From Ilex aquifolium (taxonomy: Eukaryota > Streptophyta > Magnoliopsida > Aquifoliales > Aquifoliaceae), in contig OX637393.1 in assembly GCA_951799425.1 (NCBI GenBank), forward strand, positions 1,116,001-1,180,000: DNA of 64,000 nucleotides, in the 5' to 3' direction. Shown here piece after piece: positions 1-17,976 of this stretch. The notes beneath the pieces were generated by a model. The model had not been told where the DNA came from. It ran no database searches and saw nothing but the letters and a program-made list of their open reading frames with translations. The translations under genes were made by a program, and so were the position numbers. Within the stretch, counting starts at the first letter, position 1. Each line of letters starts with the position of its first letter.

Positions 1-268
1 ACCGAAAATTCATTTTTACAACATTAATGGTATAATTTACTACATTTATGAATTATTTACAAATTCAATGGTATTGAAATGACACCGGACAAGACATTGA
101 AATGACAAGACAAGACATAAAGTACAGCCGTCATTATTGACTTGAGGGCAAAATTACAACATTAGTGGTAAAATTTACCACTTTAATGAATCATTTACCA
201 CTTTTATGGTAGTTTTTACCACTATTGGGGATAAGCATTTACTAAAGCAATGGTAGTTTTTACAACAT

Positions 269-1010
269 TTAATGGTCCATGATCGATCATGGACCATGTT
301 TGATCGATCAATATGTTAGGTGAGTTGTAAGGAATGGATCATTTACCACTTTAATGGATCATTTACCACTTTTATGGTAGTTTTTATCACTATTGGGGAT
401 AAGCATTTACTAAAGCAATGGTAGTTTTTACAACATTTAATGGTCCCATGATCGATCATGGACCATGTTTGATCGATCAATATGTTGGGTGAGTTGTAAG
501 GAATTGATCATTTACCACTTTAATGGATCATTTACCACTTTTATGGTAGTTTTTACCATTATTGGGGATAAGCATTTACTAAAGCAATGGTAGTTTTTAC
601 AACATTTAATGGTCCATGATCGATCATGGACCATGTTTGATCGATCAATATGTTAGGTGAGTTGTAAGGAATGGATCATTTACCACTTTAATGGATCATT
701 TACCACTTTTATGGTAGTTTTTATCACTATTGGGGATAAGTATTTACTAAAGCAATGGTAGTTTTTACAACATTTAATGGTCCCATGATCGATCATGGAC
801 CATGTTTGATCGATCAATATGTTGGGTGAGTTGTAAGGAATTGATCATTTACCACTTTAATGGATCATTTACCACTTTTATGGTAGTTTTTACCACTATT
901 GGGGATAAGCATTTACTAAAGTAATGGTAGTTTTTACAATATTTAATGGTCTCATGATCGATCATGGACCCTGTTTGATCGATCAATATGTAAGGTGAGT
1001 TGTAAGGAAT
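269..1010 (+). repeat. Outer-shell tandem array, left arm (about 169-bp unit)
   Basis: The word tgatcgatcaatatgt recurs at about 301, 470, 638, 808 and 976, giving a unit of about 168-170 bp in about 4.5 copies. Each unit holds two taccacttt words, a 'ttggggataagcattta' segment, a gatcgatc palindrome inside 'ccatgatcgatcatgg', and 'gagttgtaaggaa'. Units alternate between two types (taggtgag...aatggatc versus tgggtgag...aattgatc), so the true period is a dimer of about 338 bp. The inverted counterpart is at 5760-6830. Confidence 0.85.
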
Positions 1011-1260
1011 GGATAATCCAATAATATATACAAATTTAATGGATCATTTACCACTTTTATGGTACAAAACTCGAATTTGAGGATATTTGATCGATCAAAA
1101 CCAGATTTGATCGATCAAATCTTCTCAGTACTTTTCATTCTGATTCACAATAGAAATAACATGATCGATCAAATATATGTTTGATCGATCAAATTTACTT
1201 ACCAACGATTTGATCGATCAATATATCTTTGTGATCGATCAAATTCAATTAAAACTGACT
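1010..1260 (+). repeat. Second shell, left arm: TTGATCGATCAA-rich spacer
   Basis: A single-copy-like stretch containing at least six tgatcgatca palindromes. It is present in reverse complement at about 5590-5830 at the matching place in the right arm. It separates the outer tandem array from the AT-rich inner array. Confidence 0.75.
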
Positions 1261-1389
1261 AATTAATCCAATTAACATGTAATTTCATCAAATCAACACC
1301 AAATTAACAACAAATTAACATTCAACTCATCAAATTAGAATTCAATTCATAAAATTAACACCAAATTAACACTCAATTTCATTTAATTA

Positions 1390-2768
1390 ACATTCAATTT
1401 TTTCTAATAAGCATTTAATTCACGAAATTAACATTCAAATTCAACTACTTAACATTAAATTAACCAAATCAACTTTCAATTTCATTCAATTAACACCCAA
1501 TTCATCAAATTAATATTCAAATTATCAAATTAACATTCCGATTTATCTAATTGACATTCAATTTTCTCAAATTAACATGTAATTAACATTTAATTTCTCA
1601 AATTAACATGTAATTAACATTTAATTTATCAAATTAACACTCAATTTCATCTAATTAACATTCAATTTTTTCTAATAAGCTTTTAATTCACGAAATTACC
1701 ATTCAAATTCAACTAGTTAACATTAAATTAACCAAATCAACTTTCAATTTCATTCAATTCCCACCAAATTAATCAAATTAACATTCAAATTATCAAATTA
1801 ACATTCCGATTTATCTAATTGACATTCAATTTTATCAAATTAACATGTAATTAACATTTAAGTTATCAAATTAACATTCAATTTCATCTAATTAACATTC
1901 AATTTTTTCTAATAAGCATTTAATTCACGAAATTAACATTCAAATTCAACTACTTAACATTAAATTAACCAAATCAACTTTCAATTTCATTCAATTAACA
2001 CCCAATTCATCAAATTAACATTCAAATTATCAAATTAACATTCCGATTTATCTAATTGACATTCAATTTTCTCAAATTAACATGTAATTAACATTTAATT
2101 TATCAAATTAACACTCAATTTCATCTAATTAACATTCAATTTTTTCTAATAAGCTTTTAATTCACGAAATTACCATTCAAATTCAACTAGTTAACATTAA
2201 ATTAACCAAATCAACTTTCAATTTCATTCAATTCCCACCAAATTAATCAAATTAACATTCAAATTATCAAATTAACATTCCGATTTATCTAATTGACATT
2301 CAATTTTATCAAATTAACATGTAATTAACATTTAAGTTATCAAATTAACATTCAATTTCATCTAATTAACATTCAATTTTTTCTAATAAGCATTTAATTC
2401 ACGAAATTAACATTCAAATTCAACTACTTAACATTAAATTAACCAAATCAACTTTCAATTTCATTCAATTAACACCCAATTCATCAAATTAACATTCAAA
2501 TTATCAAATTAACATTCCGATTTATCTAATTGACATTCAATTTTCTCAAATTAACACTCAATTTCATCTAATTAACATTCAATTTTTTCTAATAAGCTTT
2601 TAATTCACGAAATTACCATTCAAATTCAACTAGTTAACATTAAATTAACCAAATCAACTTTCAATTTCATTCAATTCCCACCTAATTAATCAAATTAACA
2701 TTCAAATTATCAAATTAACATTCCGATTTATCTAATTGACATTCAATTTTATCAAATTAACATTTAAT
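1390..2768 (+). repeat. Inner-shell AT-rich array, left arm (about 237-bp unit)
   Basis: The landmark ctaataagc occurs at about 1404, 1672, 1909, 2146, 2382 and 2589. Odd copies carry 'gcatttaattcacg' and 'caactacttaac'; even copies carry 'gcttttaattcacg' and 'caactagttaac'. The array is therefore a dimeric higher-order repeat of about 474 bp. The reverse complement of the same units makes up 2780-3900 and 5050-5560. Confidence 0.8.
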
Positions 2769-2779
2769 TTAGAAAAAAA

Positions 2780-3925
2780 TTGAATGTTAATTAGATGAAA
2801 TTGAGTGTTAATTTGATAAATTAAATGTTAATTACATGTTAATTTGATAAAATTGAATGTCAATTAGATAAATCGGAATGTTAATTTGATACTTTGAATG
2901 TTAATTTGATGAATTGGGTGGGAATTGAATGAAATTGAAAGTTGATTTGGTTAATTTAATGTTAACTAGTTGAATTTGAATGGTAATTTCGTGAATTAAA
3001 AGCTTATTAGAAAAATTGAATGTTAATTAGATGAAATTGAGTGTTAATTTGATAAATTAAATGTTAATTACATGTTAATTTGAGAAAATTGAATGTCAAT
3101 TAGATAAATCGGAATGTTAATTTGATGAATTGGGTGTTAATTGAATGAAATTGAAAGTTGATTTGGTTAATTTAATGTTAAGTAGTTGAATTTGAATGTT
3201 AATTTCGTGAATTAAATGCTTATTAGAAAAAATTGAATGTTAATTAGATGAAATTGAATGTTAATTTGATAAATTAAATGTTAATTACATGTTAATTTGA
3301 TAAAATTGAATGTCAATTAGATAAATCGGAATGTTAATTTGATAAATTAAATGTTAATTTGATAAATCGGAATGTTAATTTGATGAAATTGAATGTTAAT
3401 TTGATAAATTAAATGTTAATTACATGTTAATTTGATAAAATTGAATGTCAATTAGATAAATCGGAATGTTAATTTGATAATTTGAATGTTAATTTGATTA
3501 ATTGGGTGGGAATTGAATGAAATTGAAAGTTGATTTGGTTAATTTAATGTTAACTAGTTGAATTTGAATGATAATTTCGTGAATTAAAAGCTTATTAGAA
3601 AAAATTGAATGTTAATTAGATGAAATTGAGTGTTAATTTGATAAATTAAATGTTAATTACATGTTAATTTGAGAAAATTGAATGTCAATTAGATAAATCG
3701 GAATGTTAATTTGATAATTTGAATGTTAATTTGATGAATTGGGTGTTAATTGAATGAAATTGAAAGTTGATTTGGTTAATTTAATGTTATGTAGTTGAAT
3801 TTGAATGTTAATTTCGTGAATTAAATGCTTATTAGAAAAAATTGAATGTTAATTAGATGAAATTGAATGTTAATTTGATAAATTAAATGTTAATTACATG
3901 TTAATTTGATGATATTACATGTCAA
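2780..3925 (-). repeat. Inner-shell AT-rich array, right arm (first part)
   Basis: Reverse-complement copies of the left-arm inner units: 'cgtgaattaaaagcttatt', 'gttaactagttgaatttg' and 'cgtgaattaaatgcttatt', again alternating between two monomer types. The pivot between arms is at about 2770-2780, with almost no spacer. Confidence 0.8.
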
Positions 3926-3929
3926 TTCA

Positions 3930-5050
3930 ACTAGTTCAATTTTATGAATTTTAATTTAATTTTAATTTTATGAATTTTAATTTAGTGTTAATTTGATGAA
4001 TTTTAATTTAATTTTAATTTGATGAATTTTAATTTAATTTTAATTTGATGAATTTTAATTTAATTTTAATTTTATGAATTTTAATTTCGTGAATTTAATT
4101 TTATTAATTTTAATTTAATTTTAATTTTATGAATTTTAAATTGGATAAATCACTTAGTTGTTGTTGAATTTGATTGATCAAAACCATATTTGATCGATCA
4201 AATTGTTGCTGATGTCGCCAGTATTCCATATCTGCAACAATTTGATCGATCAAATCTCCCAATGATCGATCAAATCTCCCCAAAAAGTTGTAAATATTAG
4301 TGGTAAAGAATCCTTTGAAGTTGTAAATATTTACAACTTCAATGGATCAATGATATGTTTACAACTTGAATGAATCAATTTACAACTTTAATGGATGATT
4401 TACAACTTCAATGGATCAATGATATGTTTACAACTTTAATGGATCAATTTACAACTTTAATGGATGATTTACAACTTCAATGGATCAATGATATGTTTAC
4501 AACTTGAATGGATCAATTTACAACTTTAATGGATGATTTACAACTTCAATGGATCAATGATATGTTTACAACTTGAATGGATCAATTTACAACTTTAATG
4601 GATGATTTACAACTTCAATGGATCAATGATATGTTTACAACTTGAATGGATCAATTTATAAAATTAAATTAAATTAAAATTCATAAAATTGAAATTCATA
4701 AAATTAACATAAAATTAAAATTCATAAAATTAACATTAAATTAAAATTCATAAAATTAAAATTAAATTAAAATTCATCAAATTAAAAATAAATTAAAATT
4801 CATAAAATTAACATTAAATTAAAATTCATAAAATTAACATTAAATTAAAATTCATAAAATTAAAATTAAATTAAAATTCATAAAATTAAAATTAAATTAA
4901 AATTCATGAAATTAAAATTCATAAAATTAACATTAAATTAAAATTCATCAAATTAAAATTAAATTAAAATTCATAAAATTAACATTAAATTAAATTTAAA
5001 ATAAATTAAAATTCATAAAATTAACATTAAATTAAAATTCATATTAAATT
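3930..5050. repeat. Smaller palindrome nested in the right arm, with a 74-bp tandem core
   Basis: The block starts with 'gaattttaatttaatttt' repeats (3940-4140) and ends with the reverse-complement words 'aaattaaaattcataaaa' (4660-5040). Its centre (4140-4660) has TTGATCGATCAA words plus about four tandem copies of a 74-bp unit with 'tacaacttcaatggatcaat' and 'gatatgttt'. It is thus a foldback inside the arm of the larger foldback, and it accounts for most of the excess length of the right arm. Confidence 0.7.
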
Positions 5051-5590
5051 GATCATTCGGAATGTTAATTTGATAATTTGAATGTTAATTTGATTAATTG
5101 GGTGGGAATTGAATGAAATTGAAAGTTGATTTGGTTAATTTAATGTTAACTAGTTGAATTTGAATGGTAATTTCGTGAATTAAAAGCTTATTAGAAAAAA
5201 TTGAATGTTAATTAGATGAAATTGAGTGTAAATTTGATAAATTAAATGTTAATTACATGTTAATTTGAGAAAATTGAATGTCAATTAGATAAATCGGAAT
5301 GTTAATTTGTTAATTTGAATGTTAATTTGATGAGTTGGGTGTTACTTGAATGAAATTGAAAGTTGATTTGGTTAATTTAATATTAAGTAGTTGAATTTGA
5401 ATGTTAATTTCGTGAATTAAATGGTTATTAGATAAAATTGAATGTTAATTAAATGAAATTGAGGGTTAATTTGGTGTTAATTTTATGAATTGAATTCTAA
5501 TTTGATGAGTTGAATGTTAATTTGTTGTTAATTTGGTGTTGATTTGATGAAATTACATGTTAATTGGATTAATTAGTCAGTTTTAATTGA
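5050..5590 (-). repeat. Inner-shell AT-rich array, right arm (second part)
   Basis: The inner units resume in the same orientation as 2780-3925 ('cgtgaattaaaagcttatt', 'gttgatttggttaattta') after the nested palindrome. This indicates that the palindrome interrupts or was duplicated within an originally continuous arm. Confidence 0.7.
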
Positions 5591-5759
5591 ATTTGATCGA
5601 TCACAAATATATATTGATCGATCAAATCGTTGGTAAGTAAATTTGATCGATCAAACATATATTTGATCGATCATGTTATTTCTATTGTGAATCAGAATGA
5701 AAAGTACTGAGAAGATTTGATCGATCAAGATTTTGATCGATCAAATATCCCCAAATTCG

Positions 5760-6835
5760 AGTTTTGTACCATAAAAGTGGTAAATGATCCATTAAATTTG
5801 TATATATTATTGGATTATCCATTCCTTACAACTCACCTTACATATTGATCGATCAAACATGGTCCATGATCGATCATGAGACCATTAAATATTGTAAAAA
5901 CTACCATTACTTTAGTAAATGCTTATCCCCAATAGTGGTAAAAACTACCATAAAAGTGGTAAATGATCTATTAAAGTGGTAAATGATCAATTCCTTACAA
6001 CTCACCCAACATATTGATCGATCAAACATGGTCCATGATCGATCATGGGACCATTAAATGTTGTAAAAACTACCATTGCTTTAGTAAATGCTTATCCCCA
6101 ATAGTGATAAAAACTACCATAAAAGTGGTAAATGATTCATTAAAGTGGTAAATGATCCATTCCTTACAACTCACCTAACATATTGATCGATCAAACATGG
6201 TCCATGATCGATCATGGACCATTAAATGTTGTAAAAACTACCATTGCTTTAGTAAATGCTTATCCCCAATAGTGGTAAAAACTACCATAAAAGTGGTAAA
6301 TGATCCATTAAAGTGGTAAATGATCAATTCCTTACAACTCACCCAACATATTGATCGATCAAACATGGTCCATGATCGATCATGGGACCATTAAATGTTG
6401 TAAAAACTACCATTGCTTTAGTAAATGCTTATCCCCAATAGTGGTAAAAATTACCATAAAAGTGGTAAATGATCTATTAAAGTGGTAAATGATCCATTCC
6501 TTACAACTCACCTAACATATTGATCGATCAAACATGGTCCATGATCGATCATGGACCATTAAATGTTGTAAAAACTACCATTGCTTTAGTAAATGTTTAT
6601 CCCCAATAGTGGTAAAAACTACCATAAAAGTGGTAAATGATATATTAAAGTGGTAAATGATTAATTCCTTACAACTCACCCAACATATTGATCGATCAAA
6701 CATGGTCCATGATCGATCATGGGACCATTAAATGTTGTAAAAACTACCATTGCTTTAGTAAATGCTTATCCCCAATAGTGGTAAAAACTACCATAAAAGT
6801 GGTAAATGATCCATTAAAGTGGTAAATATTACCAC
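5760..6835 (-). repeat. Outer-shell tandem array, right arm (six copies)
   Basis: The landmark ttgatcgatcaaacatgg recurs at about 5846, 6014, 6183, 6352, 6520 and 6689 (period about 168). The adjoining word alternates cacctaac/cacccaac, mirroring the two monomer types of the left arm. This arm has about one more copy than the left arm. Confidence 0.85.
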
Positions 6836-7010
6836 TAATGTTGTAATTTTGCCCTCAAGTCAATAATGACGGCTGTACTTTATGTCTTGTCTTGTCATTT
6901 CAATGTCTTGTGCGGTGTCATTTCAATACCATTGAAGTTGTAAATAATCCATAAATGTAGTAAATTATACCATTGATGTTGTAAATTGTATACCACTAAT
7001 GTTGTAAAAA

Positions 7011-7039
7011 GGAATTTTCGGTATGGTACCGAAAATTCC
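7011..7039. repeat. Perfect 13-bp palindrome at the right terminus of the foldback element
   Basis: The terminal sequence ggaattttcggta (7011-7023) is followed after 3 bases by its exact reverse complement taccgaaaattcc (7027-7039). The inner copy is the true arm end, since its reverse complement matches window positions 1-11. The outer copy means a second element-end-like sequence abuts the terminus. Confidence 0.7.
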
Positions 7040-10000
7040 CTTGTATGTATTGTAGCCTGGTCCATATATATATATATTTTTATTTCAAAGCACGAGATAA
7101 AATCTTAGTTTCGATCTCGATAAAAGTGTGGTAAGATTTTTTTTTATAGATAATTATGTGATACTAATAAACAATATTTATTAGTGGATATATAGAGTGA
7201 TATATCTATATACTTATTTTATATATATATAAAATATTTTTTGTTAATAGTTTGGATCTGTCTAGCTAAATGTGGATATAAATACTTGGTTTAATTATCA
7301 TTTCACGTGAATTTGTATGTATTTATGTGAAAATATGATTGAAAAGAGTAAATAATTGATAAGATCTTGTCGAAATTTTGATCTAATTTGGTAAAAACCA
7401 ACTCAATTGAGATATTCAATTTCAATGAATTTGGAATAAGTTACGAAAATCAAATCTATCAAATAATCATATCGGAGTTGAATTGGGGTGTTGATCAAAT
7501 TTATCAAATCAATCATTCAAAATTTGATCGGTTACTTGACCTACTTAGGATAAATATTCGGGGTAATTGTTATTCCATGTCAGAATTATCAACCAAGGCC
7601 TAACGAAAGGAAAGATAAATGAATTCCTTCCAATTGAAAGTTTATTAACTAATAACAAACGACACTTTTGACTGAAATGTTATTTTTTGAACAGAGACAA
7701 GAAACTTTCATCTTTTTTCGGACAACTGGGACGAGAGTCAATACATCCTTATCTTTGTTTGACGATTTCACTAGAAAGCGGAATAACCTTGATAAAGATT
7801 TCACTGGAATAAACCTCTATAATATAAAACATGACAGACTTCAATAAATTTATCTGACGGTTTTAAATAGACTCATCCAATGGTCACCAACATTCCTCTT
7901 AAATTTTCACTGTGCCTTCAAACACAAATTACCCCTAATCCAATGATAAACTACCAAGTATACAAGTGAACTCTACAAAATTTAATAATTATGCAATCTA
8001 TATAAGATAATAACTACCCATGTGAAAAATTAGGATCCATCTTACTCATTTGTTTATTTATTATCAAATGATTATATCACATGACAATACTGACTTAATA
8101 TAATTGTAACACTGAATAGTTACTCCCAGTGGGCAAAGGCTTGGGTCACCACCGCCTTCGGCCACCTTTAGCCTTGTGTTATTTATTTTTCTTTAGTGTA
8201 TAACACTTATTTTTGACTTTTTTCATACTTAAAGAACAACAAATTATACATGAAACAAATGAAAGATAACACTTGTATGTGAAGTATTTTATTAAAATAT
8301 GCCTGTTTTATCAGTTTAGTCCCTAATCAGAGCAAAGTTATTCTTCTTGAGAGATATTATATGGAAGTGACCACATATCATTCTTTCAAACGGTATTACG
8401 TGACCAACATATGATCATTTCGACAAAAAATTAATTGTCCATCTATATAGGGACTAATTTAAACACAAATTAAATATTTTACACATCAAAATGATAAAAT
8501 TGATAATTTAAAGATTAAACTGACAAAACGTACATATTTAAAGACCAAAAGTACTACTAACCTTATTTTATATCTTAACTACTTTTCATGACCGGACCAA
8601 GCCAGCCCCCATGGCCAAGGTGCCTGCCTGGGGCCTAGCCCTGTAACAAATTCTAGCCCAAGCCTTATTTTCTGGACCAGCCAACACTATTGGCTTTTCA
8701 GGCCTGGATTGAGTCAGCCCATGGACACGGTGCCTGGTTTGGGTAAAAAAAAATTCATCCAAGTATCTGAAAAAAATTATTTACATGGTATTTATCGGAA
8801 TCCATTAAATTTTGGACATTGAATTTGATATCCAACCAGATCTGATTAACTTAATTAGAGTTAATTTTAATAAATTATAATTTAATTTTAACTCATTTTG
8901 ATCAAATAGTTACCAAATTTTTTTAAAAAAAATGTTTATATGTATTTATATTAGATTCATATTGGATTGTAATTGGATCAAATATTAATAAATTTTGAAC
9001 TTAGATCCGTGAAAATTATACAACATATTAAAATTTCATATTAATATAATTGGTAAAAAAAATATCAATTAATTCCCACTAATAGGATTCAAATTAAGAA
9101 CTAATCTATTAACAAGTCTAGAGATATCAATTTTTGGTTCAGTCCCGTCTTTGGGCTGAGCCACCTCCGTCAGGTGGGGGAAAGGCTCAAGCCCAAACAT
9201 AATCCAACATGATTAGTTAAATTAATTTAAGATTAATTAATACTCGACATGCACTTGAATAACACTGCAAGACACAATTATTGCCTTAATATTCAATGAG
9301 TAATGCTATTCAGACTTAATTTATTGCCTTAATTTGTTAATCTAATTCAGTATAACTATTGGATTGGTAGTAAATACCATCTAACATTAAAACTTGTTAA
9401 TCAGACGGTTACAAGTAATTAAATTAATAAATTAGTTCAACAAATTAAGTTTAAATTACATTACAATTAGGGGTATCAAAAATATAACACAAATTTGTTA
9501 ACACGACACGAATATGACACGAAATTAAAGGGTTTGGAACTTCTTTTAAGATACGTGTTTTATAAACATGTGAATTCGATTTGATATGATTAATAAACGA
9601 ATCAGGTATAAGTAAAACCAATGCGATTCATATACGACATGAACTCGATATAACACGATTTATTAGACACGATAATTAATCCAAGATCGTATTGTTTCTC
9701 TAAAAAAAAGAACATACGCTCTCAATGACTAGGCCCAATCTTTTTAATACAAACTCACCTAAAATTTAATATGAGCCCACTTGATCTAGCACATAAGAAA
9801 AAAAAAAAAAAAAGATCCAGCACAAAAGCCCAATTAATTACAATTGTCCCAAGAGACAAAGTGGAGAAGGAGGTGTCGCTGAGCAAACCAACTTGCATGC
9901 TTTTCTGACACGTAGCGTGCCCGGTAAAACGCCATCGCACACAACTACACGCCCGCGTCTTTATCCCCCACAGTTACTCCATCCTTATCAACGACCTACT

Positions 10001-10284
10001 TTATTATCTTGTCTCTTACCTTTCACATGCTTTAATCACCGTCAAATCCAAAAATAGACGGTTAGGAATTAACGACACTTTTTCATGTGCTGTGTCACGC
10101 CGTACCTAATTTCCTTCTCATAGTGCTTTTGCTTCCTCTATTTAGAGTCCCCAAAGCGAGCATCTCGTGACTGCGACCTTCATCTAAACATCAACGGTGG
10201 AGAAGAGAGTTTGTTATAAGCTCCAACGGTCAGGATCAAAACTAATAGTCAAGTCTCTCTCAAGAATCTCGGTGTCATCTGAGA
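7040..10284. other. AT-rich intergenic DNA with degraded repeat scraps
   Basis: I find no gene here. Short frames such as 7388-7603 lack any recognisable similarity and sit in AT-rich sequence. Around 8580-8740 the phrases 'atggccaaggtgcctg' and 'atggacacggtgcctgg' are diverged duplicates, suggesting an old transposon. At 9472 there is a TAGGGGTATCAAA start like the complete hAT MITE at 28092, followed by the same 'acacgacacgaatatgaca' type words to about 9690 but with no matching right end. The last 300 bases before the aspartic proteinase are its likely promoter region. Confidence 0.5.
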
Positions 10285-10285
10285 G

Positions 10286-10360
10286 GTAGTCTCTCTCTCT
10301 CTCTCTCTCTCTCTGTTACTATATATACGCATAGGACCTTGGTTTCTGTCAAAACTTCTA
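10286..10360 (+). promoter_or_regulatory. Core promoter of the aspartic proteinase gene
   Basis: A CT-dinucleotide tract of about 25 bases (10290-10314) is followed by ctatatata at about 10319-10327, a TATA box. A leader exon then runs to a GTGAGT donor at 10394. The pyrimidine tract near the start site is typical of broadly expressed plant genes. The transcription start, about 30 bases below the TATA box, is inferred. Confidence 0.55.
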
Positions 10361-10393
10361 TATCTTCTCTTCTAAGGAACGATCAAATATTCG

Positions 10394-11587
10394 GTGAGTG
10401 ATTTTGATCTTTGCTTACTTCTTTTGTTACTCTTTAATTGCGGCTATTATATATAACTATAATGGGATGAATTCTACGAAAGATAACTATATTCTACGAA
10501 AGATTAAGGTTTTCGGTTCTTTTTTGGGGGTGAATTAAACTTATATAATTGTTTTTCGATCAGTGTTTGCGGTTTTTAATTTTTTTTTTTTTGTGCTGAT
10601 TGTCTGATTTTCTCCTCGTTGCATGGCTATAGGTTCTGGCTTGAGATTATTGTTAGTCTGTGTTGTCTACGATTATATGAGAATTTTATTTAATTGCATG
10701 TGCGAATGTTGTACTATACGTATGATTTTTGTTTTCTTTTGCATATGCATGTTGTGTTTGGATGCTGAGAAAAGAAAAGGTGGCAGCTTTGAAAAAGAAG
10801 CAAATTTGGAAACACGAGGTTTCAGTTTCATAATTGGTGGAACGTGGTGGGAAAGAGAAAAGCTTTTGGTGTTGAAAACGATGGAGGAGGAGGAGGAGGT
10901 GGTGGTGGAAATTTTAAATTTTCAAAATATGAAAGCTCCAATTGTTTTGAACTAGAAAAAGTGAAATCCTCCATGCTCCAGTTACCTGAGCCTAATGGTT
11001 CATTGGTTTTATTTTTCAAAAAAAAAAAAAAATCTATATTAGCCAAGGGAACTGACAGGGCTAGCCAACGAGTTGTCATTTGGGGTTTGTTCCTACGTAT
11101 ATTCCAATGTGGGAATGAGAACATGCCAATGAGGGGCATAAAAAAGAAAACAACAGAACAGCTGAAACTTTGTCATTTGATAATTCTTTTTTTCCTTTTA
11201 TTACTTAGTGTTGGTCTGGAGACTTTGTTGATAAAATTCAATTGTTTTGGCTCCGTTTGCTTCCATGAAAAAAGCATATGGATTACTCCTGTAGGTCTCG
11301 TTTATGGTCATGCTTTTTGAGACTTTGTTAATTTAAATGCGTGCTATAAAAGTTGAGGGAAAATCTGGCTGTATGTCAAATTTGCTTTTTTTACGCATGA
11401 TTTTTTTAAAAAAAATTTGAACTGAAATCATCCTAAATATTATGTGATTCCCTTTTCCTTTCACACACACACACACACACACATGTTGATGGATGTGTGG
11501 TATCTGTGTCCTTGGTATCATAAGGTATCTATCCCTTCCTTTGGTTCACCAGTCAGATTGTGTTAATATTCTGGTTTGCACTAATAG
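10394..11587 (+). other. Leader (5' UTR) intron of the aspartic proteinase gene
   Basis: A donor (tcg|gtgagtg) at 10394 and an acceptor (ctaatag|gtcagc) ending at 11587 bracket 1.19 kb just upstream of the ATG. Leader introns are common in plant A1 aspartic proteinase genes of this class. The intron holds a (GGA)n/(GGT)n purine-rich tract near 10880-10910 and a CA microsatellite (about 11463-11482). The open frames inside it are low-complexity and not genes. Confidence 0.6.
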
Positions 11588-17426
<5,839 letters not shown>

Positions 17427-17976
17427 ATGGGTCCTGCACGTAGGGCCTTGGGACCTCCTGTTCATGCTTTTTTTATGCTGCTTGTTCGGAAAATGTTAAG
17501 AAACCTAATGTGAAATCTGAACGTGGTTGCGTTTACCATAAACAGTGGTTGTGAATAGTCAGGTGTGTTCTCTCGTTACCAATATAAGAAATGTTAGCAA
17601 CGATTAAGAGTATTGGCTTTTATGGAAGTTCTTATTATTAATACTTTGTGCGAATGGTGGAAACAATTGGTATTTGTTGTACGAGTATGCTACATTACTG
17701 GGAAAAAAAAATCAGTACCATATCGCTATTTATAATTTTTGTGGGTTTTTTAATAAATTTTGATGATCATTTATAACTTTGGAGGCTATTCATGAATTTT
17801 GAAGGTCATTTACAATTGTTAGGGTTCATTTATTAATTTTAGGGCTCATTACAACTTGTATTTTAATTTACAAAATTTGTGCGATTTGATTGTACATTAT
17901 TGAAAAATCCCCAAAGTGTAGTTTTCTCCCCTTTTCTTTAGTAGTGTATTTGATAAGTCATTAGAGGAATGATTTA

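Larger units (their letters stand above)
1..7023. mobile_element. Giant foldback (inverted-repeat) element, non-coding
   Basis: The first bases of the window reappear in reverse complement at about 6840-7023, and the agreement continues inward through three ordered shells. Shell one has units with a 'taccacttttatgg' word and a gatcgatc palindrome. Shell two is a spacer rich in TTGATCGATCAA. Shell three is an AT-rich array of 'aattaacattcaa' words. The polarity flips near 2770, so the left arm is about 2.77 kb. The right arm is about 4.2 kb because it contains an extra block (3930-5050). No reading frame of note is present. The left end lies at or just outside the window start, so no target-site duplication can be tested. 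Foldback elements of this design are known in plants, sometimes linked to Mutator-like transposons; assignment to a superfamily is not possible here. A satellite array is the main alternative, but the mirror symmetry argues against it. Confidence 0.8.

Noticed and set aside
269-1010. Regularly spaced gatcgatc palindromes that resemble a CRISPR array
   Set aside because: The 'spacers' are themselves repeated from unit to unit, the period is about 169 bp, and the setting is a plant genome. It is a tandem repeat in a foldback arm.
1-7023. Centromeric or other satellite DNA
   Set aside because: There are only 5-6 units per arm and the whole block is mirror-symmetric with a defined end at 7023. 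A satellite array would be longer and mostly head to tail.
7388-7603. 71-aa frame near the foldback element
   Set aside because: No ATG start in context, no homology recognised, AT-rich intergenic sequence.
10623-11320. Open frames between the proteinase promoter and its ATG
   Set aside because: They lie in the leader intron, overlap on both strands and consist of low-complexity (GGA)n and poly-A translations.
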